In this document: one piece after another, positions 1-11,067 of the stretch
Position numbering within the stretch: position 1 is the first letter of the stretch
Layout of the letters: every line of letters begins with the position of its first letter
DNA from: Euwallacea fornicatus
Lineage: Eukaryota; Arthropoda; Insecta; Coleoptera; Curculionidae
Length of the DNA stretch: 64,000 bases
Direction: 5' to 3'
Assembly (NCBI RefSeq): GCF_040115645.1
Contig: NC_089545.1
Span: 930,001 to 994,000 of the forward strand
The notes under the pieces: model-generated
Database searches by the model: none
Told to the model about the DNA's origin: nothing
The model's input: only the letters and a program-made list of their open reading frames with translations
Program-made: the position numbers and the translations under genes

Positions 1-560
1 TCTAAGTTTGAATTAATTTGAACTTGGAGCAAAGGCGCACACAGTTGTGACCTGAAACACAAGAGAAATCTACATTAGTTCGAGAGAAAAAAATCTTCAA
101 AACTGTTAGAGGTGCGAATTAATTAGGACTTGAACCGGAGGCGCACACGGTTCTGACCTGAAACTCAAGAGAAATCTATATTAGTTCGAGAGAAAAAATC
201 TTCAAAACAGTTAGAGGTACGATTTAATTTGAACTTGAAGCAGAGGCGCACACAGTTGTGACCTGAAACACAAGAGAAATCTACATTAGTTCGAGAGAAA
301 AAAATCTTCAAAACTGTTAAAGGTGCGAATTAATTTGAACTTGAACCGGAGGCGCACACAGTTCTGACCTGAAACTCAAGAGAAATCTATATTAGTTCGA
401 GCGAAAAAATCTTCAAAACTGTTAGAGGTGCGAATTAATTTGAACTTTAACCGGAGGCCCACACTGTTCTGACCTGAAACTCAAGAGAAATCTATATTAG
501 TTCGAGCGAAAAAATCTTCAAAACTGTTAGAGGTGTGAATTATGTCGGGTTTGAAGCAGA
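1..560. repeat. 105-bp-period minisatellite
   Basis: About five tandem copies of a 105 bp unit. The anchor GAATTAATTTGAACTTG recurs with small changes near positions 11, 116, 221, 326 and 431, and a degenerate sixth start lies at 536. Each unit also carries GGCGCACACAG, GAGAAATCTA and ATCTTCAAAACTGTT. Copies differ by scattered substitutions and single-base indels. The array runs off the left edge, so its full length is unknown. No coding role is seen. Confidence 0.95.
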
Positions 561-1566
561 GGCATACAGAGTTGGCAATGGCGAATACCTTTCACTTTCA
601 ACTAAAATTCAAACTACGTTGTTCATAAGGACCTCACAAAACTTAACTATGAATCACAAGAATCATCCATCAGAACTCACCTCTGAGCACCAAAACCGCG
701 AACCACTATCGTATCAGCATCATCCACTCTCATACACAAAATGATTGTTAAACATCCCCCACTTTCGCTCACTAAGTCAGCCACTTACTGAGTCAATCAC
801 ACGGTGTACTTCACATGTTTTTAGAACAAAGGAAATCCGATTATCCCTATTATTAATGAAGAGCGAATGAGACACGTCTCGTTCATCGTCGCGCGAACAT
901 TCGACTGAATCACCTACGAAGTGATATCGGTACGACCTGCCCTTTGTTAAGGTTACAGCTGATCGGCCTTGGATCGATACCCGATAGGAAGGCACATGCG
1001 ATGTTTCCAGATTGAATAATATGGGAGAAAAGGTGCGAACTCAAGGCTGTAATTTTATTATGCAAATCTACCCCAACGAAATGAAAAAAGTATTCAATCG
1101 AAAAAGAAATCAAAAGATTTTCGAGAACAATACTAATTTATGTGAAATGTTTAAAATGACTTTGCGAGGTACTGCGGTACTACTACTGCGCGTACATACT
1201 TTTCGTATTGATTTTATTTCGTTTTCGAGCGCGGGAGTCACGTTTTTTTTACATTTAAAATATCTAACAGGGTGGCTCTGCGGAGTAGGGGGTTGAAAGA
1301 GGCGCAGAAAATTTTACATGAAAATTGGTCTCCCTTGACAACAAAATCGACGTGTTCTTGCGATTTCAAAAGAAATCTATCCCGTTTTGAATTAGTAGTA
1401 GTAGTAGTAGTAGGAAGTTTTTAAGTTGACACCCTGTATCTGAGATAATAGTAAAATTGGGGATATGGCCTATAATTCGACTTAGAGGATCCGTAATCTC
1501 ATGATGATGGAAAATTCTCTGCGTGTATTTTCCAACTTCCTCCCTTTTGATAACCCCCTGTTTTAG
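561..1566. other. non-coding spacer with a small (AGT)n tract
   Basis: No supported gene. It holds a short AGT microsatellite at about 1392-1413 and an ACACCCTGTA string near 1429 that resembles the terminal bases of mariner-type elements; no partner end is seen. Confidence 0.5.
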
Positions 1567-1841
1567 GAACAGTTTATATGGTTCGTGGACTGAAAAACCC
1601 CAAATTAATACTTGACAAAGACGAGTACACAATTTATAGAGTTCAGACCGGTCGTACCCGTTGGAGATGCACCAACTACTTTAAAACGCGTTGCAGATCA
1701 CGCCTGGTTACTTATGGAAGGGTAGTTGAGACTTTTGAAGAACACAATCATCCTCCGTACCTCTGGAACCAAGACATGAATAATTATCCCCCTCAGACCG
1801 TTCAGATCAAACGCAACCCTTCTCAGTTGACGGCTACTTAA
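1567..1841 (+). CDS. mod(mdg4): C1: FLYWCH zinc-finger terminal exon, mod(mdg4)-type
   Basis: First cassette of the array and the model for the rest. The acceptor TGTTTTAG is followed by GA, the last two bases of a split codon, then T-V-Y-M-V-R-G-L-K-N-P-K. The FLYWCH finger (about residues 10-60 of 91) has ligands Cys in TRWRC, Cys in KTRC and the His pair in EHNHPP. A short basic tail ends at TAA, and AATAAA lies at 1876-1881. In Drosophila such exons give isoform-specific C-termini to a BTB chromatin protein, the finger mediating DNA or partner contacts. Seen: finger, acceptor, phase. Inferred: membership of mod(mdg4), because the BTB exons are outside the window. Starting at the internal ATG would remove nothing essential, but the exon reading explains the acceptor. 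Confidence 0.85.
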
Positions 1842-1960
1842 ACGCTGATGGGAAATTAACCTTTGTAATAAGATAAATAAATAAGTAAATAAATATATTT
1901 CTTTTAATTTAGGCTATGAGACGTTTCGGTACTAGTGCTTCTTCAATGATGAAATTTCAG

Positions 1961-2235
1961 GCACCATCTACTTTCTACCTGGGACAAAAAATCCTATTAT
2001 AATATTAGACCTCAATGAGTACACTATTTACTCCAAGGAGAACAACAAGACAAGATGGCGGTGCAGCTTTTATTTCAAGACCAAGTGTAAGGCCAAACTG
2101 ATTACTTGTGGGAGAATCGTCGAGGTTCTCAATGACCACAACCATCTGGCCACCACTGCCAAGGATTTGAACTATTGTGTGAAGCAGAATGTTCAAATAA
2201 CACGCAGAGTTAGGATAGGGGCACAGAAAAGTTAA
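1961..2235 (+). CDS. mod(mdg4): C2: FLYWCH terminal exon without any methionine
   Basis: Acceptor GAAATTTCAG, then GC + T-I-Y-F-L-P-G-T-K-N-P. The finger has Cys in TRWRC, Cys in KTKC and the His pair in DHNH. The exon has no ATG, so it cannot start translation itself and is missed by Met-based ORF calling; it must be joined to upstream coding sequence. That makes it good evidence that these frames are exons rather than small genes. The tail is basic (ITRRVRIGAQKS). Nearest relatives are C1 and C3 (same RWRC finger type). Confidence 0.85.
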
Positions 2236-3011
2236 TTTTTGCTCTGAATGTTTAAATCCGCAAGAAGATTCCCTTGCTGACATGAGGCGAATGAATTTAC
2301 ATTGAGGAAATAAGACGAAGTATTAGAACGTTTATTATGATTAGTTGAAGTAAAAGATCAATTACAGTAGGGATTAGGTCACTTAGTCTATATACAGGTA
2401 TATCATTCAATTGCACCTATGTAAGTACATAAAAAGGTTACTTGTAAATACATTAACTTGCGGATACTGGAGCTTCAGGATACTCAATATGATACATACG
2501 TATTAAATTCAAGAACTTACTTTTTACCATATGCATAGAAGAATAACTAATAAAGGGCCATAATGATACGTTGTTTTCCCAAACATTCTCACGTCGGGCA
2601 TTACGAACAAATCCAAAATTTGAGCTGCGGCCTTTTCTTCTCTTGTTATATTTCAGCTTAGATGATAGAGACCTTATACGGGCAGTTTTATTCCCTCGTT
2701 AAGGCCGTATTTATGATTTATATATCGCATATGACGCGTGTCTGAGAAGGGACTGGATAATCAAGGCTCATCCAGAAGCAGATAGGGTTGCACTCTGAAG
2801 ACCGCAATTGAACGTCCCGCTGCCCTATTCACCAGTCCAAGTTTGGTGGAGGGTAGAAAGCTACGCAACAGCCCCCCCCCCTCTTGAGAAAAAAACATTT
2901 AGACCTAAATATATAAAAAAAAAAATTGTGGTTAATAATACCTGTAACTGCTAGCAAGAAAAAGTTTTATATTCCGATCTATCTTAACCAGTAATAATTT
3001 TAATTTTTTAG
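2236..3011. other. spacer, no gene seen
   Basis: AT-rich with a C-run near 2870. Neither strand gives a finger or another recognisable domain. Confidence 0.5.
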
Positions 3012-3328
3012 AATCAGTAATATATATACTGCCCGGGAGAAAATATCCAAGATTACGGCTTTATAACTACGAATACAACGTTCACAAGCAGGAGGAATCG
3101 AGGACTCGATGGCGCTGCACCCATGAAAATCGCTCCAAGTGTCCCGTGGTGTTATATACCACTGGAACGGCTGTGGAGCTGCGAAGGGAACACAACCACC
3201 CTCCCAATCCATTTATCAAGGAAGACCCCAGTAAGATTAGCACCAAACACGTGAGGGTGTTCTACACTCGTACCGCTCCGAGAAAAAATCTTGTAATACC
3301 TTATTATAATGTCCCAGACAAATGGTAA
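3012..3328 (+). CDS. mod(mdg4): C3: FLYWCH terminal exon with long basic tail
   Basis: Acceptor TTTTTTAG, then AA + S-V-I-Y-I-L-P-G-R-K-Y-P. Finger ligands are Cys in TRWRC, Cys in RSKC and the His pair in EHNHPP. After the finger a tail of about 35 residues includes TKHVRVFYTRTAPRKN. AATAAA at 3360-3365, 32 bases past the stop, is a likely poly(A) signal. The first internal Met lies inside the finger, so an independent start would lose the first half of the domain. Confidence 0.86.
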
Positions 3329-3445
3329 ATTCAATATAGTTGTGTAGCAATACGTTATGAATAAAAGAAGTGTGCTCTTCAGGGCTCCTCATCCCACTCC
3401 CTTTCATATTGAAACAATTTATCGTGACCTTTGCTCACGTTCTAG

Positions 3446-3708
3446 CACCAGACATAGTAGACACCCTGTACATCTGCAAAGGTCGCAAGTACCCACGCTT
3501 AGTATTCGACGGGTTCGATTTCGTCATGCACATTAAACTCATAGGAAAAACCCGATGGAGATGTGCTAATCAATTCAAGAAGTGCAGTGCTGTTTTGTAT
3601 ACATTTGGCAATGTAGTTCAGGTTAGGCATGCTCACAATCACCCTCCAAAATTGGATAAAAGGCGGGAAGATTTGATACCCCAGCGGGTGATCATCAAAA
3701 GAGAGTAG
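3446..3708 (+). CDS. mod(mdg4): C4: FLYWCH terminal exon
   Basis: The exon follows GTTCTAG: CA + P-D-I-V-D-T-L-Y-I-C-K-G-R-K-Y-P. A second AG six bases on (start 3452) keeps the same phase, so either acceptor works. Finger: Cys in TRWRC, Cys in FKKC (one residue shorter spacing than C1), His pair in AHNHPP. The tail ends IPQRVIIKRE, close to the ends of C1 and C9. AATAAA at 3739-3744. Confidence 0.85.
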
Positions 3709-3835
3709 AGGAAAGTTCTTCGAAGTAGGAGATTATTGAATAAATTTGCAAGCAAATCGACTGTTTGATTTTGAAATGTGCAAGCGCTCTGTTTCATTAA
3801 CTTGTTCAGTAATTATTTTTACCTTTAATTTTTAG

Positions 3836-4119
3836 ATTCGGTATACTTTATGCCGGGCCGGAAGCACCCCAAAATGCTAGTTCTCAGTTATATCTACATG
3901 CTTCACAGCAGGAAGCAGGGCAAAACTAGATGGAGATGCGTGAATACCAATAACAAAAGGTGTAGTGCCACCCTGTTCACCTTCGGGAAAACTGTGGAGA
4001 TTATCCATGATCACAATCATGAACCTCCCACCCTTAAAAACGAACAGCTTTTTGAGCAAAAGGTTACAATTATCGCAAAGACAAAACGTTGCTCTACCAG
4101 TTATGCACCATCGTTCTGA
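3836..4119 (+). CDS. mod(mdg4): C5: FLYWCH terminal exon
   Basis: Acceptor AATTTTTAG, then AT + S-V-Y-F-M-P-G-R-K-H-P. Cys in TRWRC, Cys in NKRC and the His pair in DHNHEPP complete the finger. The exon encodes about 94 residues with a short Ser/Lys-rich tail. Closest in the window to C4 and C9. No AATAAA is obvious within 100 bases of the stop. Confidence 0.85.
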
Positions 4120-4263
4120 TCATTCAGATGATTGTTTATAACTTATAGTAAATTATAATCCGATAATTCCTTGCGTGTATTTAAATTGTCGAAAATAATG
4201 TTTAAACCTCCTCCATATTGGTCGTTAAAATAAATAATTTTACTCACACCTAGCTTCTTGTAG

Positions 4264-4898
4264 AACGCACCACGATCTACGTGGAAAACCCCAAGCCTGG
4301 TAAACACCCAAAATTGATCGTTGATGATCATACGTTCTTACGTCACCGAACCCAAGGCACCAGGGAAGGTACTACTATCAGATGGAGGTGCAGCCACGTC
4401 TTCAAGAACAAATGCAAAGCAGTTCTCTACACAACCCTCCAACCAAGATCTACAATTAGAGCCTTGTACGATCATAACCATCCCAGCGATTTGCAAAAAT
4501 GGGACAAGCTGCGGATGATCCCTCAAGAATTTCGCATCATCCGATCCTCCCGGGCTTGCAAAAGGGGGCCCGTCAAAAACCCTTCGAAATTTCGCGGATG
4601 GAAGAAGAAGAATCCTGCAAATGAAGTCGTTGCTGTAGAAGAAGCTCTGAAAGATGTTAAAGGTGTTGTAGTAAGTGAAGTGACCGTCTTAGAGGAAGAG
4701 TCTCTTCCGAGACAGAATAACGAGATTGCCTGGCATATTGAGGGCCAGGCAGAGCCGATTGTAATTAAGGTTATTGAGGCAGCTAAAGTTGTTAACAGTG
4801 AAATTATGGAGGTAGCCGAGGAAGGGCGTGATAAGCAAGAGAGCGATGCCAAGGCTCATAAAGAAAATGTTTTAAAACTTATGGATGCAATACCGTGA
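4264..4898 (+). CDS. mod(mdg4): C6: FLYWCH terminal exon with long acidic C-terminal extension
   Basis: Acceptor TTCTTGTAG, then AA + R-T-T-I-Y-V-E-N-P-K-P-G-K-H-P. The finger is longer than in C1-C5, with an insert (RTQGTREGTT) before IRWRC; the other ligands are NKC and DHNH. About 210 residues, the longest FLYWCH cassette here. After the finger come KWDKLRMIPQEFRIIRS, CKRGP, a Lys patch, a Glu/Val-rich stretch, and then the block WHIEGQAEPIVIKVI shared with C7 and C8. C6-C8 form one subfamily made by local duplication. The role of the extension is unknown; an interaction surface is a guess. Confidence 0.86.
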
Positions 4899-5248
4899 AG
4901 CGGGGTGTAATTGGTCTTAATTGAATTGAAGATTGATTTTCCGCGAAAAAAGAAATCTTCTATTATATGTATATCTTTCATTCTTTATGTCTATATATAT
5001 ACATATATATCTATTATATCAATTATACATGTACTGTATTAGCCCGCACAGTCGTTGTTTTTGTTTGCCTCCTTCCCAGAATCCTCCAGTTGGAATAACT
5101 CAATCCATAGTGGTTCTTATGATTGCCCAGATCCCATCCGACACCACTGAAATATCGTCTATTGTCTCGTAACTATTATTCCATGTCACTCTTGCACTTG
5201 ACCAATAAAATATATTCGAACTTTACTTATCAAATAAACTTTTTTTAG
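4899..5248. other. spacer, no gene seen
   Basis: AT-rich with TATA/CATA simple sequence near 4990-5030; no domain on either strand. Confidence 0.5.
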
Positions 5249-5784
5249 AAACCATTACCACCATACTGATTGAAAACCCAAAACCCGGCAGATACCCAAG
5301 AATCATAGTGGACAACAACATATTCCGAAGACATTACACTCAATCCAACACCCATGGCGTTACCATAAGGTGGCGATGTATCAGTGTCGACAAAACGAAA
5401 TGTCAAGCAGTTTTATATGGAACTCTACAAGAAGGCACCCTCATTAAATCCTTGTACCTACACAACCATAAAGACAATGCCTCCAAGTGGGACAAACTCC
5501 CCATGATTCCCAAGAAGTTCCCCATTGTGCGTTCTGTCCAGAAATGTAAGAGGGGGCCATTGCAAAGTCCTGTGTTTGCCAATCGGGAGTTAGCAGCCAA
5601 GAAACTGGGCGGAGCTAAGCGAGCCAAAAAAGTATCTACCAAAAAGGCTGATGGGAAACCGAAGAATAGCAGTGAACCCATTATATTTCATGTTGAAGGA
5701 CAGGCGCAACCAATAGTGGTACAAGTCATAGATAAAATGGCAGTGAAGCAGGAGAGTCATGGTGCTTCTAACGAAAATTATTGA
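5249..5784 (+). CDS. mod(mdg4): C7: FLYWCH terminal exon, C6-C8 subfamily
   Basis: Acceptor CTTTTTTTAG, then AA + T-I-T-T-I-L-I-E-N-P-K-P-G-R-Y-P. Finger: Cys in IRWRC, Cys in KTKC, then LHNH. It continues with KWDKLPMIPKKFPIVRS, CKRGP, a strongly basic linker (KKLGGAKRAKKVSTKKADGK) that could act as a nuclear-localisation or DNA-backbone patch, and FHVEGQAQPIVVQVI. About 178 residues. The order of blocks matches C6 exactly, but the linker is basic where C6 is acidic, so the two ends of the extension are conserved and the middle is not. Confidence 0.87.
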
Positions 5785-6057
5785 AGCCACGTTTAAGCCT
5801 AATTTAAATATTTTAATATATCAAAGATGCATTTCTGTAGGATCTTAAAGAATTCATATTGAGGGGCAGAGGCAACTAATACTGGTGCGAAACATGAGTG
5901 AAAATTATTAGCTTGAACAGTCCTCGATCAATTAATTAATAATTATTAATTTAGATCGTAGAAGCAGTGTATTATTGAATCCTGATATTGAATTCCCAAT
6001 CTTGCTACTGAACCCTAAATATGAATTTAAATCACTTCAATGAGCTTAATATTGTAG

Positions 6058-6536
6058 AAAATACCTTAATCTACATCGAAAGCTCCAGGCCTGGTAGACA
6101 CGCCCGACTGATAGTGGACAACAATGTCTTCCGACGCCAAATTGTCCGAGCTAGCAGTCAGGGGGTTACTGTCAGATGGCGCTGCATGAGTTTTTCTGAG
6201 ACTAAGTGTCAGGCCACCCTTTACGCCACCCTCCAAAAGGATACCATAATCAAATCTCTCTATCAGCACAATCATTCAGACAACGTGGATCCTCTGCTAA
6301 AGAAAATGGCTACTCCTAAAATTTTTCCTATAGTTCGCTTGGAACGACCATGTAAGAGGGGTCCAGCAACGTGTTTGGAAAATTCCAGGAAGAAGAGGCG
6401 AAACTTAAAGAAGAGGAAGGTGGTTCGTGAGGAAACGTCAGAGGAGAACCCAGAGTCCATAATATTTCATGTTAAAGGCGAGCAGTCAGGCATAGTGGTG
6501 CAACTGATGGCTAGTGAGGACGAGATTTTGGGTTAG
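6058..6536 (+). CDS. mod(mdg4): C8: FLYWCH terminal exon, C6-C8 subfamily
   Basis: The acceptor ATATTGTAG has a weak pyrimidine tract and is followed by AA + N-T-L-I-Y-I-E-S-S-R-P-G-R-H. Finger: Cys in VRWRC, Cys in ETKC, QHNH. Then IFPIVRLERPCKRGP, a Lys/Arg patch (RKKRRNLKKRKVVREE) and a shortened form of the shared end block, IIFHVKGEQSGIVVQLM. AATAAA at 6555-6560. An upstream in-frame ATG at 6021 exists, but the acceptor and phase match the rest of the array. Confidence 0.84.
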
Positions 6537-7287
6537 AATATCCACATAGTTCGCAATAAATGGAGTGACTTTTAGAGATGCTGTATGAATTTGGTATACT
6601 TACTGAGTTATTTTGTGAGTTAGGAAAACCAGTAGATTCAATTCTTCGAAATGACACATTGCCCTCTTCAACGGAATTCAGTAAAATTTATGAACAATGT
6701 GATTCTTTATAATTCGGAATGAAAATTAGCCTCGCCCGACTTAGTGTTAGTTTTTATTCCAAATTTGGACGATCAAAAACGGGTTGGAATTTTGGGTAAG
6801 TTCATCAAAACGATGTAAAGAATATATCAGGTAAGCTGACATTTTCTTATCCACGGTAACAATGATATATTGGGGGAGTGATAAGTACTTCGCCGCCGGG
6901 GTGCATTTCACATATATCATTACAATTCTTTCCACTACTGGACTTCAACACATTTCATGAAACTACAATGAACTTCCTTAAATCAAGCGTAGATTTAATC
7001 CAAAGCGCAAAAAGACAAAACGTCTGGAATCGTGACGATAACGGCAACGTTTCATTTGACAGTCATTTCTATGGCGACCAGATAAAACAACGACAGAAAC
7101 GACGTATAGCTGTCATTGTTTATCTGTATGTGTTAGAGAACGATGCCCTTCCCTTCCTTCCTTTATTGAAGAAGGACTCCCCGGCGCTGTGCACTCGATG
7201 GCGTAACGCAAATGCGCAGGGAGAAACCTAGACAATTTTGTGATGATTATAAACTGCATTATAATTATTAATTTTATTATATTTCAG
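6537..7287. other. spacer, no gene seen
   Basis: No domain found. An open frame at 6878-7231 lacks recognisable content and an acceptor in phase with a finger. Confidence 0.45.
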
Positions 7288-7556
7288 AAATGTCTACTAT
7301 ATACCTCGGATCAGGACTGAAAGGGCATAGTCCCAAAATCGTAGTCGATTACAACATCTATGCCATGCATCGAACTGTGGGGCGCAAAACTCGATGGAGG
7401 TGCGCCAACTGTAACAAGACCAGATGCAGCGCTGTTTTATTCACCCACAGCAATGTGGTGGAAGTGGTCAGGAACCACAACCACCCTCCAACCGCAAATG
7501 AGAGTGTCGTCATGAATATGACTCCCAGGTCTTTTTACATACGACGTTTCAAGTGA
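7288..7556 (+). CDS. mod(mdg4): C9: FLYWCH terminal exon
   Basis: Acceptor TATTTCAG, then AA + M-S-T-I-Y-L-G-S-G-L-K-G-H-S-P-K. Finger: Cys in TRWRC, Cys in KTRC, His pair in NHNHPP. It ends MTPRSFYIRRFK. AATAAA at 7579-7584. The ATG lies right after the acceptor, so an independent start is formally possible, but the phase is the same as in exons that have no Met. Confidence 0.86.
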
Positions 7557-9829
7557 ATGTTTCTTACATTATTATTATAATAAACAAGTACATTAAATAT
7601 ACTGTTGTTAATCCTCGGCCACAGAAACATGCATATTTATTGGATAATTCACCGCTGGACCATATTTGTTTTTCTTTGCAATGTTACACATCCAGATGAA
7701 TTCCACAATGGTTCTGGTGGTCCTCCTCGAACCTTCAAATTCTCCATTTTCAGCCAGGTCCGCGACTAAATTTCGATAGCTCGAAGTAACTTTCGTCTCT
7801 CTTTCGGCTATTATTTTTCTCCAGCGAGAGCGAAAGGGGTGATGCTTTAAGTGTGTGACGAAAAACGTTAAAAGGTACATAACCGTAATCTGTTTATGTT
7901 GAGAACCACGTGCGCGATTAACGCATTACGGGCCTTGTAACTTTAATAACTATTATCGTCTCTTAAGGTTGACGCAAATATTTGGAGAATTCTCGACTGA
8001 GAATGTTTTCTGTGGGGCAAGTTTGTGAAAGAAAAAAAATTCGTGCGTAAGCTGAAAGAGTTTAGTTTCCGGCTCCGTTAAACGTAGATGTATTTTTCAT
8101 GTTTTCAGCTAATTGTGAGTATGACGTGTAATTCATTACCGAAGTGAAGTTTTTATTGGATATCTCATATTTTTGTAAAAAAACATTGAAAACAGCACCT
8201 CGAAATGACTAAAGGATAACACCGTACTGCTCGATGTGAGGAATTGAGCAAAGTTCTTTCAATGCATTTTTTTATTTTGTATATTTTTAAAATTCTGGAA
8301 CAAAATTACATCTTGGATAAACCATTAATTTGTAAGTGCCGTGCACAAATTTTGTTATTAATAGCACACAAAGAACTTGTACTATTTTCTCTCCACTCTC
8401 AAAAGACACCATCATTGTGCCTGCTGAATGATTATAAAATACGAATTTATTGACTTCTTTCTCAAAACAGTTGAATGAGAAGTTAATAACGACGCGGGTC
8501 GAGCGCCTTATCGACCTAGAGAGATAATCGGCCGCAATGTTGTCACGATTCCCTGTTGCTTCGTTTGTTGTTTCCGTGAAAATGAATGTCAAATTGTCTA
8601 TCGTCAGAGCGTCACTGTTGATGCTACGATCCTAAACACGTTGTCTTTTTGTGTTTCGGATTTAATTTTTAGCCAATTTAGGTAAGTCTATTGTAATTTT
8701 ATAAAATTTAATTAAATCTAGAGCTGGAAAAAATCGTATATCGTATACAACGCGGTTGTGAAATACTTATGATCTTCGCTTCTTAGATCCCTTACTGCCA
8801 CGCGGCTGCGAGTTTAAACTTGACGTTCGGGTCATAACGATGTACTTCACATCCGTGGCGTATAATATACCATTAGATGCCTGGTTCATTCACTCATTTA
8901 GTTCCGAAGTGTAGCTTCGTTTTTTTCTGAATGGAAAGACCCGGACAATTTCCAATTTATTTACATCTCCATAGCGTTTAACAATTTTGCTACCTCGCTG
9001 CATTGCACAGCTCTCAACGGCATTTGTTATACACCGGGTCTACGCTAATTTGAAATGCGCAGGACAAACTGAGAATTCTTCATTGATTTTCTGCATTCTC
9101 CGCTAGTTGCGCTGTTACTCTATTCTAGCGCCTTCATCGTTTCTTTTAATTTCCAAAGGCTCGTCAAGGTTCACATTTTTTTGAGGGGTAGATGGTAAAT
9201 CTCCCTCACAGCTCGTCAATTTAGTATTGGATATATGTCATATTACATGAAAAAAAATTGAAAGGGCTAGTTTGTCCCAAAAATACGTCTAGACCAAGTT
9301 ATATTTACATGAATGTCGTGAGGACGTTTATTCCGTGGTCTTAGATGAACGCGCGAAGAACCGCGAGAAGATTTTGAATTCTAATAATTTTAAGCTCATC
9401 GGAAAAAATCCGAATCCGTCTAAAGGAAGCTATTTAGGCTATCTTTGAATATCATCAAAGGTACGTCTTAGATGTTGGATTTTCCGTATGATTGACGTCG
9501 GGTAATTTTTACAATTCGTTCTTGTTTTGTAGGGTGTGAATTTAGAGTCATGAATAACAAGAATTTAAAAAAAATCAATTTCTTCTCGTGCAAAAAGGGG
9601 AATTTTCCTTCGCAATCTTCTCAAGGAAAACTATCATAAAATTCGTGGTTTCAAATAAGCTTCCGGCAAGAACTCGGGCACTAGTGATATTATGAGTGTT
9701 TGAATAAGTAAACTTTGCTTTCCACAACACATGAACGTTCGTTATGGCTTTATGTAGAGAATGCTCTATGTTCTAGATGGTAATATATTCACGAAATACC
9801 ACTTTCGATACGTGACTTTGTGTTTTCAG
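7557..9829. other. 2.3 kb spacer with one unassigned open frame
   Basis: No gene recognised. The - strand has a 90-residue open frame at 7608-7880 (tail NYPINMHVSVAED). It has no family I know, and its only phase-compatible AG sits in purine-rich sequence, so I do not call it a cassette. The rest is AT-rich. Confidence 0.45.
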
Positions 9830-10098
9830 TTTTAGGGATTTACTGGAAGGAACCAAAGGGTTATAGAACTAGCAGTCGCTTGTCCTTATCGATAAACGGG
9901 TACCGGTACCTGAGACACATGAGCACTGACAAGGCAACCTACTGGAAATGCGAAATCTACCATAGAAACGAATGTCGGGCTCGATGTGTCGTCTATTTCG
10001 ATCAAAGGATCAAATTCACTGGAATCCACGTACACGACGTTCCAGAGATGGTCGATTCATTCCAGTTGCTATTCCAGGAATATTACAGAATTGTTTAG
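9830..10098 (+). CDS. mod(mdg4): C10: divergent FLYWCH terminal exon
   Basis: Acceptor GTGTTTTCAG, then TT + L-G-I-Y-W-K-E. A second AG six bases later (start 9836) keeps phase. Divergent finger: the domain opens SLSINGYRYLRH instead of GRKHP...GYEY; ligands are Cys in YWKC, Cys in RNEC and a His-x-His in GIHVHD rather than HNH. It pairs with C11, with which it shares YWKC, CRARC, FTGIH and a QEYY end. AATAAA at 10174-10179. Confidence 0.8.
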
Positions 10099-10454
10099 AA
10101 ATTTGTCGTAATATAAGTGTTAATTGTAATGTTTTTTTTTTTTCTTTGTTAGTGAGTTTTTGTTGTTTCATAAAATAAATCGGATCATGACGAGCGTGCG
10201 CCAAATGGCTAGAAGGATTATTTGCTGGGAATGCCCTCAAGTGAGCAATGTATATGGAAAAGTAATTTTTTCATTATCTAAAATGAATTTTTGGTTCTAA
10301 TTTTTCCAAAGTCAGAAAGTGGCGTGGAGAAAGGAGAACGCAAACGTATAATGTAGAAATCTGGTTTTGCGGAATAGAAACGATTTTCACTACATCGATA
10401 TTAAGACATTTTGAAGTTCGCACGAAGGGCCCAATGCCAAAATATATTTTTTAG

Positions 10455-10717
10455 TTTTAGCGACATACTATAAAGGTTCTAGAAGCTTTGCCATCATTCC
10501 CTCTCTCTCCATTAACGGTTATCGATATGTAAAGCACCGAAGCAGCAATAAATCCACATATTGGAAATGCGACTTATACGACAAAAATATGTGTCGTGCT
10601 CGGTGCATCGTATATTGTAATCAGACCATAAGATTCACGGGCATCCACGAACATGAAGCTCCTAACAAAACCGAATCTCATCTGCCTTTATGCCAGGAAT
10701 ATTACTACGTAACCTGA
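10455..10717 (+). CDS. mod(mdg4): C11: divergent FLYWCH terminal exon, sister of C10
   Basis: Acceptor ATTTTTTAG, then TT + L-A-T-Y-Y-K-G-S-R-S-F-A-I-I-P. It continues SLSINGYRYVKHRSSNKS, Cys in YWKC, Cys in KNMC, CRARC and GIHEHE, and ends LCQEYYYVT then TGA. About 87 residues. The longest Met-initiated frame begins late in the finger, so the exon would be missed without the acceptor. Similarity to C10 runs through the whole exon, including the tail, as expected for a whole-exon duplication. Confidence 0.8.
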
Positions 10718-10816
10718 AAAAAAAAATGTTTTTAGCTTATCTACTGAATTGTTTTGTTTATTCTTTTTTGTCAGTCTGCGCTCTAATATTTACTTTTTCC
10801 TTTAATTTCATTTTAG

Positions 10817-11067
10817 AGCAAATCTCGTATTTTTTAAGCAAACGAGGATTCAAGCAAATGCTGTATGAGAACTATGCCTTTTGTGTGAGCAAAAGGTCCG
10901 ATAACGTGACATATTGGAACTGCCAGGATTTGAGGAACCGTTACAAGTGTCCCTGTAAAATAATCATTAATGATAAATTTGGACTTTTGAGGAAGATTGG
11001 CGACCACAATCACCCATTCAATGAAGTTCTGGATAGAATTAGAAAAATGAATTTAGAGATGTTCTAG
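10817..11067 (+). CDS. mod(mdg4): C12: divergent FLYWCH terminal exon
   Basis: Acceptor TTCATTTTAG only 100 bases after the C11 stop, then AG + Q-I-S-Y-F-L-S-K-R-G-F-K-Q-M-L. Finger: Cys in YWNC, Cys in RYKC with an extra Cys two residues on (CPC), His pair in DHNHPF. The tail is short and Met-rich. A poly(A)-like AATAAA stands at 11268-11273. Phase is the standard one. Not close to any other cassette; it keeps the YW-x-C form of C10 and C11. Confidence 0.8.

Noticed and set aside
3464..3478. GACACCCTGTA inside C4, like a mariner end
   Set aside because: It encodes conserved exon positions (DTLYI) in frame and has no partner; chance.
4523..4852. 109-residue - strand frame opposite C6
   Set aside because: Antisense shadow of the C6 extension; Ser/Thr-rich composition comes from the complement.
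7608..7880. 90-residue - strand open frame, considered as a - strand cassette
   Set aside because: No domain, and the only AG in array phase follows a purine-rich stretch unlike a real acceptor.
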